Shown here: positions 29,564 through 39,670 of the stretch, piece after piece | Layout of the letters: each line of letters starts with the position of its first letter | Position numbering within the stretch: the stretch's first letter is position 1 | Assembly: GCA_009859145.1 (NCBI GenBank) | Contig: VRVR01000012.1 | Coordinates: 310,001 to 374,000, forward strand | Direction: 5' to 3' | Length of the DNA stretch: 64,000 bases | DNA from: Andalucia godoyi | Lineage: Eukaryota; Discoba; Jakobea; Jakobida; Andaluciidae | Made by a program: the position numbers and the translations under genes | The notes under the pieces: model-generated | Seen by the model: the letters and a program-made list of their open reading frames with translations, nothing else | What the model was told of the DNA's origin: nothing | Databases searched by the model: none

Positions 29564-31813
29564 CTATCGATGCCCACGCATGATCAGACTGCCAGAACTG
29601 GACGACGACGGCTGTGGACCTGAGGAAGAGCTTCCAGCAGTTGTTGACGACGACGAAGAGGAAGATGACGACACGGAAGAGGACGATGCAGAGTGTACAT
29701 TCTGGCTCGTTGAAATTCCAGATATCTGCGAAATTGAGGACGCTGGATTGAATCCTGACTGGATGGGCCCAAACGAAGACGAATAATAGGACGAGTGCTG
29801 TGAAGGGTGCTGTTGAAAGCCACCAACATTCGAAGACCTTCCCATGTGCGAATGCGGATGTGGGAGTGTCGGATTATGCGACGACCAAAATGATGGGATG
29901 GGAAAATTGTTCATCTGCGAACTGTGGGAATAGCCACCAACACTGCTACCACTCATTACACCCATCATCGAACTCATGCCGGAAGTCGCTTGCTGCTGAG
30001 TGCTGCTGTTGCTGTTGCTGTTGATACTGTTGCCAGCATTGCTGCTATTATTCGCTCCAACTCCACGTTCATTAGCAACACGCAATGCTTCCGAGACCTT
30101 TGGGAATTTGAGCGGCGCATCAGGGTCCTGTTGAAACAGTCTGAACAGACGCTCGCCATCCCACCAAGTGGAATACGGGACCGACCCGGAGTAGCTGGTG
30201 GTATAAGACGCGAGTCTGCTTTCGTCAATAGCATTCGCAGCATTGTAGCCTTTCACATGCAACACGATCTTGTCCCACGTTGATCGGCATCGCTTCCCTC
30301 GCGGCGCGACGGCAGCAACTGGCGCCGGAGTCGGCACTGGCGTCGGAGCTGGAGCTACTGCAGAAGTCGGAGTCTCAGCGGGAACAGACGGATCACGCAG
30401 GGAATTTGCACTTGCAGTAATCAAAGATGAGACGGACTGCCTCATACGCTTTCCACTGCCTTTACCCCTCTCCGCTGTATCGCTGTTTTCACGATCTTGA
30501 GGCTGAGGCTGCTCAACAACATCTGCCTTATCATCATCGTCGTCGTCATCATCATCATCATCGTTATACTGAACTCCGGTACGCTTATTCTTATTCAGTT
30601 CGCGTCTCTTCCGTTTTTCGTTCGCATCTCTTTCACGATCACGGCGACTGTCCTTCTCTCTGTCCCGATCTCGCTTACCGGACGCAGAATGCACGTGAGA
30701 ATGGCGTGAATCCGCCTGTTTGAGCTTGCTTCTCTTTCCCAACAAACCCTGTTGCTGGCTGTGCGACAGCGAATGGGAATGGGAATGCGAGTGTTGCGAT
30801 GCATGCTGTTGGTGCGAATGGGATTGCGGTCTATTGTTATCGTCCGATCCAGAAGAAAAAGAGGAAGACGAGCTGTTCTGCAGCCCAATGTCGCTATTGC
30901 TTCCACTATAACTCTTCCCGCTCTCATCGAGCTCGCTTGTTGACGTTCCTGACAGGGAGGACGCCGTTCCGGATGGATTATCCGCTGAGGAAGGTGACAG
31001 CAACATGGGCATCTGCGGAATGCGTTTTCCACTGGCAACACCTGCCGCATTCTTTCCTTTTTGAACTGAAAAGAACGAGCTTCGCCGTTTTGCAGAAGCA
31101 GCAGCAACTTGCGCAAGTGCTGCAATCGACAGCGAAGGCGTCGACTTGACAACGTCCGGGGGGACAGGAAGCACATAGACGACGTCATCATCTCTCAAAT
31201 GCTGAGGAGCGTCCACTCTAAACAGCCGATCCTGCTTCAGCACATACAAGCATCCTTCTTCTTCTTCTTCTGCGTCTTCACCAACCTCATCAGCATCATC
31301 TTCCCGACCATGTTCTCCAGACCCAGACAGCGCAGCAACGGTACTCGCCACCGCTAGCACATCTTCCTCCTCTTCACCAAAGGCCGTGCCATCTTTTCTA
31401 CGCATAGATTCGGCGCCAGGAATCGAAAGGCTCGCAGACGGCGGCGGCATTATGACTTGTTGTTCACCATCAACCTGTAAAATGCTGCTTATTCCAACAG
31501 AACTTTCGCCAGCACCGTCCTTGTTCTCACCGCCTCTGCTGCTGTTACCGTCGCTGTTATTGCTGTGGTTGTCATTACTACTACTACCGTTACCGTTACC
31601 GTTACCGTTACTGTTACTATCGCTACGGGTACTAAAAGGAAGATTGCCAACTTGGGAATTGCTGCTGTTTAGATCAGCGGCATAAGAGGGAAGGGATGCC
31701 CGGATGCACCTCTGGATGATATCGCGAAGCACAGGAGACGGCGGACCATCCGGGATAACCACAATCGAAGGCGCAACGTCAGGCTGCGACCCATGTATGA
31801 CGAACAAGCGCAT
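29564..31813 (-). CDS. Low-complexity Ser/Asn/His-rich protein, 749 aa
   Basis: Not recognised. The ATG at 31813 gives MRLFVIHGSQPDVAPSIVVI; the longer frame starts with GTG. The N-terminus may be a small folded domain with CLYVLKQDRLFRVDAPQHLR and DDVVYVLPVPPDV near residues 190-220. The middle is extremely repetitive (poly-Ser, poly-Asp, SHSHSH, KRDRDREKDSRRDRERD), recalling nuclear or splicing-associated proteins. A conserved-looking patch GKRCRSTWDKIVLHVKGYNA to PDAPLKFPKVSEALRVANER lies near 510-590. The tail is Ser-rich. Nuclear localisation is inferred from basic runs. Confidence 0.6.
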   Translation of the reverse strand: MRLFVIHGSQPDVAPSIVVIPDGPPSPVLRDIIQRCIRASLPSYAADLNSSNSQVGNLPFSTRSDSNSNGNGNGNGSSSNDNHSNNSDGNSSRGGENKDGAGESSVGISSILQVDGEQQVIMPPPSASLSIPGAESMRRKDGTAFGEEEEDVLAVASTVAALSGSGEHGREDDADEVGEDAEEEEEGCLYVLKQDRLFRVDAPQHLRDDDVVYVLPVPPDVVKSTPSLSIAALAQVAAASAKRRSSFFSVQKGKNAAGVASGKRIPQMPMLLSPSSADNPSGTASSLSGTSTSELDESGKSYSGSNSDIGLQNSSSSSFSSGSDDNNRPQSHSHQQHASQHSHSHSHSLSHSQQQGLLGKRSKLKQADSRHSHVHSASGKRDRDREKDSRRDRERDANEKRKRRELNKNKRTGVQYNDDDDDDDDDDDKADVVEQPQPQDRENSDTAERGKGSGKRMRQSVSSLITASANSLRDPSVPAETPTSAVAPAPTPVPTPAPVAAVAPRGKRCRSTWDKIVLHVKGYNAANAIDESRLASYTTSYSGSVPYSTWWDGERLFRLFQQDPDAPLKFPKVSEALRVANERGVGANNSSNAGNSINSNSNSSTQQQATSGMSSMMGVMSGSSVGGYSHSSQMNNFPIPSFWSSHNPTLPHPHSHMGRSSNVGGFQQHPSQHSSYYSSSFGPIQSGFNPASSISQISGISTSQNVHSASSSSVSSSSSSSSSTTAGSSSSGPQPSSSSSGSLIMRGHR

Positions 31814-32751
<938 letters not shown>

Positions 32752-35700
32752 TTACGTGTCTGGGGATTGCGAGCCATAGATGCGGATTCCTGGAGGAATG
32801 TCCAGGAACGGCTGGTTTTGGAAGATCCGAGTGTCTTTTGGAAGCAAGAAGACAGACACGTGCATGGTCAGATTTTGGCCCATTTCTTTGAATCCGGTGA
32901 CGGGGGCTTCGTGGTTGACCAGTCTGGCTCCCAAATGCTGCTTATTGGGGCTTGTCTTGAAGCTGGCTTCCACATCAAAGATGTCGGCAATTCGCACAAG
33001 CGCAAAACCAGATTTGATTGGGCGAGTCTTGTGAAGCACATGGATCTGCAGATCGGGATACTCGCGGACCCACTTGGTGAGTGCGTCGCGTCTGCATCGC
33101 ACAAACGTCGTATCTTCCGATTCAAACACAACATCATCCGTCATTCGCAAGAACATGACATTTTCAAACGACCGGAACTCAACTCCAAACAGATTATATC
33201 GGACTGCCCACTGGTCATGCATGTTTGCGTTGGAAAGGGGGATCGACAATGACATCGGAGCGGAGCCTCCGGGCGGCTGCGACGCCGCTGAACCCCCTTT
33301 GGGAGTGAATCCAGATATACGATGTACTTGGATGCATATTGTCCAGAGCTGAGAGGTTGCCAGGTGTGGGAAAAGTTCCGTTTCTGGGACGGAAGAAATG
33401 GCGGAGCAAGCGTCTGAAAGACACCCATCATCATCAGCATCAGCATCAGCATCACCATAGTCGTCTGTGCGGACATCGGCAACCGGGATCGCAGAAACAG
33501 CATGTCCATTTTCTTCATCCGCAAGTGCCTGGCGGGTGGACGACCTTGTTGCTTGCTCATTCCGGATGTCCGCGGCGGCAGTCGCAGCACTGTCATTAAG
33601 ATGTTCATCCGAGTACGATCTGGTCACCTTTTTGGATTCAATTGAAGGAGACTGGGAGTGTGTTGGCTTTGGCTGGGAAGGGGAGTGACGGGAATGGGAT
33701 GGCGAGGCAGGGGAACCACTGCTGGAGAAACCGCGATTCTTCCCCGGGCTCCTAGGAGAATTACGGGTCGATGCGACAACAGACTGTGCGACTGAGACGG
33801 GCTTTCCAACCTGACGACGCGTGATCATCACCCACAGCCAATGCGGAATGTTGGAGTTTGCATTGGGGCTGTTTCCAGGATTAGTACCACCATTGCTGTT
33901 GCCGCCATTGCTCTGATGGAGGTTACGACTGTTACCCGGAGTCGCGAAAGACTCGGGCTTGATCTCTTCCGAGTCCTTTGAAACGATGAAAACGGAATTC
34001 GGGCATGTCAGCAGTGCATTCGGCTGAGGCCACATGGACGCCATCCACTCATCTGGCAGCGGGTCCGCGGTACGGAACGTCGCAGGGTTCTCGGGAATCC
34101 AGATATACGGAATTTGCGTGTTGATGTTCATTGCCAGCGGATTCGCGACATGCGCCGGGTGTCGCGCAAGATGAGATCGCAGAGTCAATGCCGAAGTATC
34201 CATCATTCCAAGCTTCTTGACCATTCCACAGGCAGCATGGAGCGTCATCATGGTGTTTGGAGTACCAACGGCATTCACAGGCTCGCTGAACTCGGAATCC
34301 GGATTCAACGTGAAGAACACAGAATGCTCAACACGATCAATCATTCCTGACACAAACTGCGAAAGTGGAAGTCCACAAGACGCAATAACCTTGCGCGAAA
34401 CGACCCGCCTGCGCTCTTCCACGTCCGCGCAGAGCTCGACGCGGATCTTGTCCTTGACTCGGAGGAACGACGCACACGCTTCCTCCGTCTCTGAAAACCA
34501 GTAGAATACGCGAGACTTCTGAATCGGAAGATGGAAACGGATGTTCTGGCCATGCATTGTCTTCAGGTTCAGTCGGTTCGCAAAGCCGTTTGGAAGCAAA
34601 ACGGGGAAAATGGTCTCCTGGTCCAAAAACGAAACCACGAGGTACAGATCCGTCACACTGTGAATCAGCTGTTCAGATGATTCAGTACCATTTTCCGTCG
34701 TCGTTGGTGCAGCATCAGTAGCAGAGGAGGAGGATGTTTTGGTTGACGCATCCTGCGTCGTCGCGGCACCCTGCCTCTTGCTCAACGCAAAGAAAATCCC
34801 ATCCACCGGAACATCAAGCACAGAGTACAGTACAAGGGCGAAACGATACAAAAACTGCATTTTTGCTCTTCGTCGATTCTCTACTTCAACGGCAAGGCTT
34901 GATCGTCTCTCACCCACAGAGACGACACGAAATGACTGGCGTGTTTTGGCGAATCCATACATGCCAGAGAAGTTGGACGACAGGGCTGGGGAGTTGGAGC
35001 GCGTGGTTGCCGACATCGGGCGCCCAAGCGGACTGTCTCTCCCATTCGCACTTGGCTTTGCAGATTGCGGCCGAGAACCGTTTTTGACCGGCGAGGTTGA
35101 ATAGCCGGGGGAGCCGAACGGAGCGGAGCCCGTGGCTTGTGTGTCGTCGGCCACCGCGGATTCCACACTTTGCATGGGGATTCCGACCGCCCGAGCAAAC
35201 TCTGCTTCCACCTGCGCGAGCTTGGACTCGGTGACGTACAGGTCAAAGCAGGATCGACAGACCTTGCATGGCTGGTACATGGTGGACGAGTCTAATGGAA
35301 TGTCCGAGCTTGGGGCGCCAGATGAGCCTGTCTGATTTTTCTTGAACCAATCGAGGTAGATGCCACGTTTGGCGAGATGCTGCTCCGTATCGTAAATCAT
35401 CTTCGGTGTCATGGAATAAATCAACTCATCGGGTTCATAGTAAGTGCAGCAGCTCTTGCACATTGCATATTTGCGGTCTCTCTGCAACTGCCCGTCTGAG
35501 CCACTGCCGCCCGAAGCAGAAGACCCCATGTATGACATTGCAGAGTTTGATGACACTTTCTTTGGTGTAAGACTCTGAGAGTTGGACGCCGAGGACGGTC
35601 TGACAAATAGCTCAAGTGCTTTGCACTGCAGCCATACCCACAAACCAGTTCCTTCTTCGCGGACAAAATCGCATACGATTGATGCAATCTTTTGCTTCGA

Positions 35701-36723
35701 CGATCGCTCGACAGCCTCAGCGCAAGCCACCGTCACATCCACAATGTCGGAAACCGCAGACCCTGGGGACCGATATATACTGACGGTCATATCTCCTTCT
35801 TCCGCCACAGTTGTGAATCTCTTTCTCAGATCGGGCTCCTTTTTAGCATCCGTGCAGGATATCGTCGAAGACACAAAATACGCAAAGTTTGTCTTGTACT
35901 TTTCCGAGCCGCGATGGATTGCGTGAACTCTGCAGATGGAAGCATACGATCCTTTGAACTTCACAAACTGCTGAATCACCATCTGGCCAGCAGATGACGA
36001 GAAGTTGTCCCCCAGCAATCGGACCTGTCTGAGAGTGACCATGCTGATTTCGTTTCCGTTGCCCTCCCCAAACGCAGCCTTTTTCTGTACCGCTACCAAC
36101 GTTTCTTCATCAGCCGTGGGAGAAAGGTGACTCGTGAGGATCTTCACAAACTTCTTTCCATTAATATTGTCTTGTCGGCACACCTTTCCATTATCGTCTG
36201 TGTAGAACCAGACGGGGTTATCTTCCAGTCCAAACACGAACGTATTCGGAATCCGTACCGCGACATTCCTCGGAAGCATTGTCGGCGGTGATACAAGGTT
36301 GGTTGTGCTGGTGTTGTCATTCGTGTTCTTATCTCGAGGACACAAACACGCATAAAACGAAGCACCGGGCTTGATCTTGCAAGATGAATAATCCGACATG
36401 TTTTGAAACGAGATTGTGTTCCTCATCAGATCATAGTCCCTCTTCTGAAGGTCCTTTCGCAGCGGATCGTCCGCAGTGCTCATCGATCTCGAAGCATTGC
36501 TTGCAGCGACTCTCGAGCTCATCCGCTTCAGAATGTTATCCGATGACTCTGTTGGATCCTTCGCCGCCACTGCAGACCCTTGTGGGACCGAATGCATCAT
36601 TCGCGTCTGCTGAGAAACAAACTTTTGATGCTCGGTCGCCGTCGACCCACTCATCTGCGATAGCCGATGCGCCTGTGGAGACGACGCTGCTGGCTTCGCA
36701 GACTGCGGCCTTCCAGGAATCAT
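32752..36723 (-). CDS. Large protein with putative zinc-binding and C2-like regions, 1323 aa
   Basis: Not assignable to a named family. The ends of residues 1-20 and a central linker repeat the phrase RPQSAKP. Residues about 420-510 hold a Cys-rich module: CKSCCTYYEPDELI, then CKVCRSCFDLYVTESKL, which could bind zinc. About 600-830 contains alternating strands with VTDLYLVVSFLDQETIFPVL and DKIRVELCADVEERRRVVSR, resembling a C2 domain. A Ser-rich low-complexity region follows, then a beta-rich C-terminal domain (LWTICIQVHRISGF to FLDIPPGIRIYGSQS). The mix suggests a scaffold, perhaps cytoskeletal or ciliary, but that is inference. The frame is open throughout. Confidence 0.65.
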   Translation of the reverse strand: MIPGRPQSAKPAASSPQAHRLSQMSGSTATEHQKFVSQQTRMMHSVPQGSAVAAKDPTESSDNILKRMSSRVAASNASRSMSTADDPLRKDLQKRDYDLMRNTISFQNMSDYSSCKIKPGASFYACLCPRDKNTNDNTSTTNLVSPPTMLPRNVAVRIPNTFVFGLEDNPVWFYTDDNGKVCRQDNINGKKFVKILTSHLSPTADEETLVAVQKKAAFGEGNGNEISMVTLRQVRLLGDNFSSSAGQMVIQQFVKFKGSYASICRVHAIHRGSEKYKTNFAYFVSSTISCTDAKKEPDLRKRFTTVAEEGDMTVSIYRSPGSAVSDIVDVTVACAEAVERSSKQKIASIVCDFVREEGTGLWVWLQCKALELFVRPSSASNSQSLTPKKVSSNSAMSYMGSSASGGSGSDGQLQRDRKYAMCKSCCTYYEPDELIYSMTPKMIYDTEQHLAKRGIYLDWFKKNQTGSSGAPSSDIPLDSSTMYQPCKVCRSCFDLYVTESKLAQVEAEFARAVGIPMQSVESAVADDTQATGSAPFGSPGYSTSPVKNGSRPQSAKPSANGRDSPLGRPMSATTRSNSPALSSNFSGMYGFAKTRQSFRVVSVGERRSSLAVEVENRRRAKMQFLYRFALVLYSVLDVPVDGIFFALSKRQGAATTQDASTKTSSSSATDAAPTTTENGTESSEQLIHSVTDLYLVVSFLDQETIFPVLLPNGFANRLNLKTMHGQNIRFHLPIQKSRVFYWFSETEEACASFLRVKDKIRVELCADVEERRRVVSRKVIASCGLPLSQFVSGMIDRVEHSVFFTLNPDSEFSEPVNAVGTPNTMMTLHAACGMVKKLGMMDTSALTLRSHLARHPAHVANPLAMNINTQIPYIWIPENPATFRTADPLPDEWMASMWPQPNALLTCPNSVFIVSKDSEEIKPESFATPGNSRNLHQSNGGNSNGGTNPGNSPNANSNIPHWLWVMITRRQVGKPVSVAQSVVASTRNSPRSPGKNRGFSSSGSPASPSHSRHSPSQPKPTHSQSPSIESKKVTRSYSDEHLNDSAATAAADIRNEQATRSSTRQALADEENGHAVSAIPVADVRTDDYGDADADADDDGCLSDACSAISSVPETELFPHLATSQLWTICIQVHRISGFTPKGGSAASQPPGGSAPMSLSIPLSNANMHDQWAVRYNLFGVEFRSFENVMFLRMTDDVVFESEDTTFVRCRRDALTKWVREYPDLQIHVLHKTRPIKSGFALVRIADIFDVEASFKTSPNKQHLGARLVNHEAPVTGFKEMGQNLTMHVSVFLLPKDTRIFQNQPFLDIPPGIRIYGSQSPDT

Positions 36724-37163
36724 GATCCGCGACGATTCGTTTTCTTCTGCACAAGCCCAATATCAAATATCAGATGTCAAATTTCAAAAATCGAAAGTCA
36801 AAAATCAAAAGTCATAAAATCCAAATTATCAACGAAGCGTTTCTCTACACGGAGAACCCACGACAACAGCGGTTTGAGAGATGCCGTGTGACCTGTCCGG
36901 AGCAGGCATTTAATCCGTCCTTTGCTGCTTCCGGGACACAATTGCCCGACATGTGCGAGAAAAAAGGCTGCGGAAGAATCAAGTGATGCAAGCTGCCGAG
37001 CAGAGAATCAGAGTTTTATTTCCCCACCGACAGCACACAACGGCCACGCACACACACAAGGGAACAGTTTGTTGGCGTGCGGAATTCCTGAAGTGGGTAA
37101 ATCTGGAGGGGAGGTCAGGAGGATCACGAGATTGGAGAAGAAGAGGAGGAACAGAACGTGATA
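36724..37163. promoter_or_regulatory. Bidirectional promoter region
   Basis: 440 bp between divergent starts. It contains a short ATATCAAATATCAGATGTCAAATTTCAAAAATCGAAAGTC imperfect repeat near 36760-36810 and no coding sequence. Confidence 0.35.
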
Positions 37164-38291
37164 ATGATGGCTGCAAAGTACACGCTTCTTGATTACTATG
37201 AGCAAAAGTGCCAAGCGCTGGGGATTGCGCCACATCCATCGATTGTGGATGGGGTGTATGTGAAGGTGCAATCTTCATCTTCAACTTCTTCTTCGTCATC
37301 GTCGTCGTCCCTGTCGTCTGGCATGGTTTATTGCCGTCGATCGACGGATACTCCGACGGCAGAAGTGGATCCATCGCTTCTCAGGACCTTTATTCACATA
37401 CGAAATGTACCGGAATCCAGACCAATTCAAAAAATGGATCTCGACGCGCTGTTTGCATCGGTGTTGGACAATGCTTCTTCTGTTTCGCCTGTGATTTCTG
37501 CAGTTTCATTTGTCAAGTCGGGCCTCTCCGACGAGCTTTTGGCGACGGTTGCAGCGTTTTTGTTGTCCTTCACTACGAAGGCGCCGTCTGTCTGTGGCTG
37601 CCTTGCTCATGTAGGAATTGATGACAACTCGTTTGCGCTGGTCAGTTCGTTCTGTGCAGTACTGGAGAGCTGTTGCAAGACTGTGCCTAGTTTTTCACTT
37701 CGTATGAACGCGTTGGAAGAAAAGCACATTGCCGATATCTTCTCCTCGCTTAAGAAGTTTCCTGTAAATGCCGTACGAACACTTGATTTGTACGGAAACG
37801 ACTTGCAAGCGGCTGGGTGTGTAGCTGCTTTGCAGTCTGCAGAGCTGTACGCGTCGAAGCTGCAAGTACTGAACTTGGGACTGAACCGAGTGGTGATGAC
37901 TTCTGCTCTTTCCAAAGCCATCTCAAACTGCTTTGAGCCAAAGATGGTCCCTGCGGGCCAGTTTGCGGCGTTTCGGAAGAATAGACTTGTTGTACTGCTC
38001 AACTTGGATCCCTCCAACACGAAAGCAATCGATTCGTTGGTGCAGCGAATCGACGATTCTCGGGCGGGAAAGAAGCTGAAGAAGGGCGAGGAGCTCTCAG
38101 AAACGGAGCTGGCGGTCGCAGAGTACGAAACACAAGTGAAGCCATCTGCAGACGGCGCCAGTATGGTCATCCCTCCGTTCTTGAAGTTGCAAAAGTTGGA
38201 CTTTTCGTCGAACTTCTTACACTCAGACCAACTCCCCGACAGCCTGCGCTCAGCTCCAGTCCAAACTGCTGGATCACGAAGTGCTGCCTGA
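37164..38291 (+). CDS. Leucine-rich-repeat protein, 375 aa
   Basis: Ribonuclease-inhibitor-like LRRs are visible: VRTLDLYGNDLQAAGCVAAL, LQVLNLGLNRVVMTSALSKA and LQKLDFSSNFLHSD. A longer Ala/Leu-rich repeat region lies at about 100-200 and a charged insert (KKLKKGEELSETELAVAE) precedes the last repeat. There is no signal peptide or membrane segment, so it is probably a cytosolic scaffold. The ATG at 37164 (or 37167) is used because the frame starts further up only with GTG. The final repeat is cut short before a Ser/Ala tail, so a spliced 3' exon is possible. Confidence 0.7.
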   Translation: MMAAKYTLLDYYEQKCQALGIAPHPSIVDGVYVKVQSSSSTSSSSSSSSLSSGMVYCRRSTDTPTAEVDPSLLRTFIHIRNVPESRPIQKMDLDALFASVLDNASSVSPVISAVSFVKSGLSDELLATVAAFLLSFTTKAPSVCGCLAHVGIDDNSFALVSSFCAVLESCCKTVPSFSLRMNALEEKHIADIFSSLKKFPVNAVRTLDLYGNDLQAAGCVAALQSAELYASKLQVLNLGLNRVVMTSALSKAISNCFEPKMVPAGQFAAFRKNRLVVLLNLDPSNTKAIDSLVQRIDDSRAGKKLKKGEELSETELAVAEYETQVKPSADGASMVIPPFLKLQKLDFSSNFLHSDQLPDSLRSAPVQTAGSRSAA

Positions 38292-38499
38292 GCATTCAAA
38301 GCCAGCAGCAGCAACAACAATAGCAACAGCTTGCATTTGCTGATGATGGAAAGCAAAAAAAACAACAAACAAACAAAACAACAGCAACAAAAAAAAAACC
38401 ACGAAGCAGGCAGGATGCTACGAGGAAGATGATAATACTTTGTAAAGGCCAATGCATTTGGAGAATGAATGTTTTTGCTATGTGCATTCGTATTTGTAT

Positions 38500-38979
38500 T
38501 TATGCTTGTTTGAATCGATCATGCAGAACACGCTGCAAAACAGCGAGTCGTGCATTGGCGAACTTTTCATCGACGTTACCGACTTCTGCAATGTACCGGT
38601 TCTGCTCAGCGATTCCTTGTTGTTTCATGACCGCAGACGATCGCGACAGTTCTTCCACGACCTTAATACGATTCTCAAGATCTGTTCTCGACAATTCCAT
38701 GCTCTTCTTGCGTTCCCACTCCAGCGAATACTCCCACGCAAGGGAGTCTCGAACGACCTTGCATCGAGTGAACCGCGAGAGTTCGTCTTGGCAGAATGCA
38801 TCTGTCTGGGTTTGTTTCTTACACGCAGCGACAGCTTGCAGCGCCTTCAGACACGACGGAACATTGGACTGCTCAAAAAAGTGGTCAGGAAGGTCCGAGG
38901 GAAGAGTGCGAGGAACTGGAGGATACAGTGCTTCGGACAGCGAATACAGTCTTTGACCAGTCTCACTCTGGAACGCCAT
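38500..38979 (-). CDS. Twin CX9C (CHCH) protein, 159 aa
   Basis: Likely mitochondrial intermembrane-space protein imported and oxidised by Mia40. Seen: a coiled-coil helix-coiled-coil helix module with CLKALQAVAAC and CQDELSRFTRC, each Cys-9 residues-Cys, at about residues 43-73. A long C-terminal helix follows (WEYSLEWERKKSMELSRTDL onwards), which is an extension relative to minimal CHCH proteins. It does not match NDUFA8 or COX17 in layout. A role in respiratory complex assembly or structure is inferred from the module only. Confidence 0.75.
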   Translation of the reverse strand: MAFQSETGQRLYSLSEALYPPVPRTLPSDLPDHFFEQSNVPSCLKALQAVAACKKQTQTDAFCQDELSRFTRCKVVRDSLAWEYSLEWERKKSMELSRTDLENRIKVVEELSRSSAVMKQQGIAEQNRYIAEVGNVDEKFANARLAVLQRVLHDRFKQA

Positions 38980-39670
38980 GCCTTACTGTCGTGATTCCAA
39001 ACATGCGCATCGAAAACAGCAGACCTTTCCCAACACCGAGACGAGCTCCTTTCAGCAAAAGAAAAACGTTAACTGCAAAAATCCTTTCGATGATCCGCTG
39101 GTGGCACTACGAAAGAACAAGAGGGAACGAAAACCAGAACTGCTAGTTTCGCACTTCGTAGGAAAACCCAATGGCCAACGGGGCGGAGTGCGGACTTCAT
39201 GAGATTCGTTGAGAAGATCCATCATCATGCACGCATGAGCAAGTCACATATCGTTTTTTCCCCATCACTGCTGTTCCTTTTACAGTTCACTCTTACTTTA
39301 CCCCTACTTTAGCCTGCTCATACAGAAATTTCAGACAAGACTATCCTGTCCGTCTTTTTTCACTCACACCAGTCCATCGTCATTCCGATGGATGCCCCGG
39401 GATGCCCCAAGCAACGCCTGGATCGAGACTGGGAAGTGGTGTGCGCAATATCTATTGGAAGAACGCTTCGACAAATTGGGGGAGGGCGGCCTGCTCCTCT
39501 TCTGAATTGAATTCACAATCGGTTCCCATGCAAGACTGCATATGGACGATCACCAATGATCAGCCCATGTTTCGTGTGCAATGCAGGCGTGACACCTTGA
39601 CCTGACGAACGAGCAAACGGACGAGATCGAGATCGAGAGAATAAAAGGTACAGTTTACGACGAGGATAGA
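38980..39670. other. 691-bp intergenic region
   Basis: Upstream of the CX9C gene and downstream of COG6. A 74-codon plus-strand frame at 38978-39202 is basic and has no recognisable family; it is left unannotated. No RNA gene was found by eye. Confidence 0.4.

Noticed and set aside
38978-39202. 74-codon frame divergent from the CX9C gene
   Set aside because: Overlaps the CX9C start and shows no family; most likely 5' UTR sequence.
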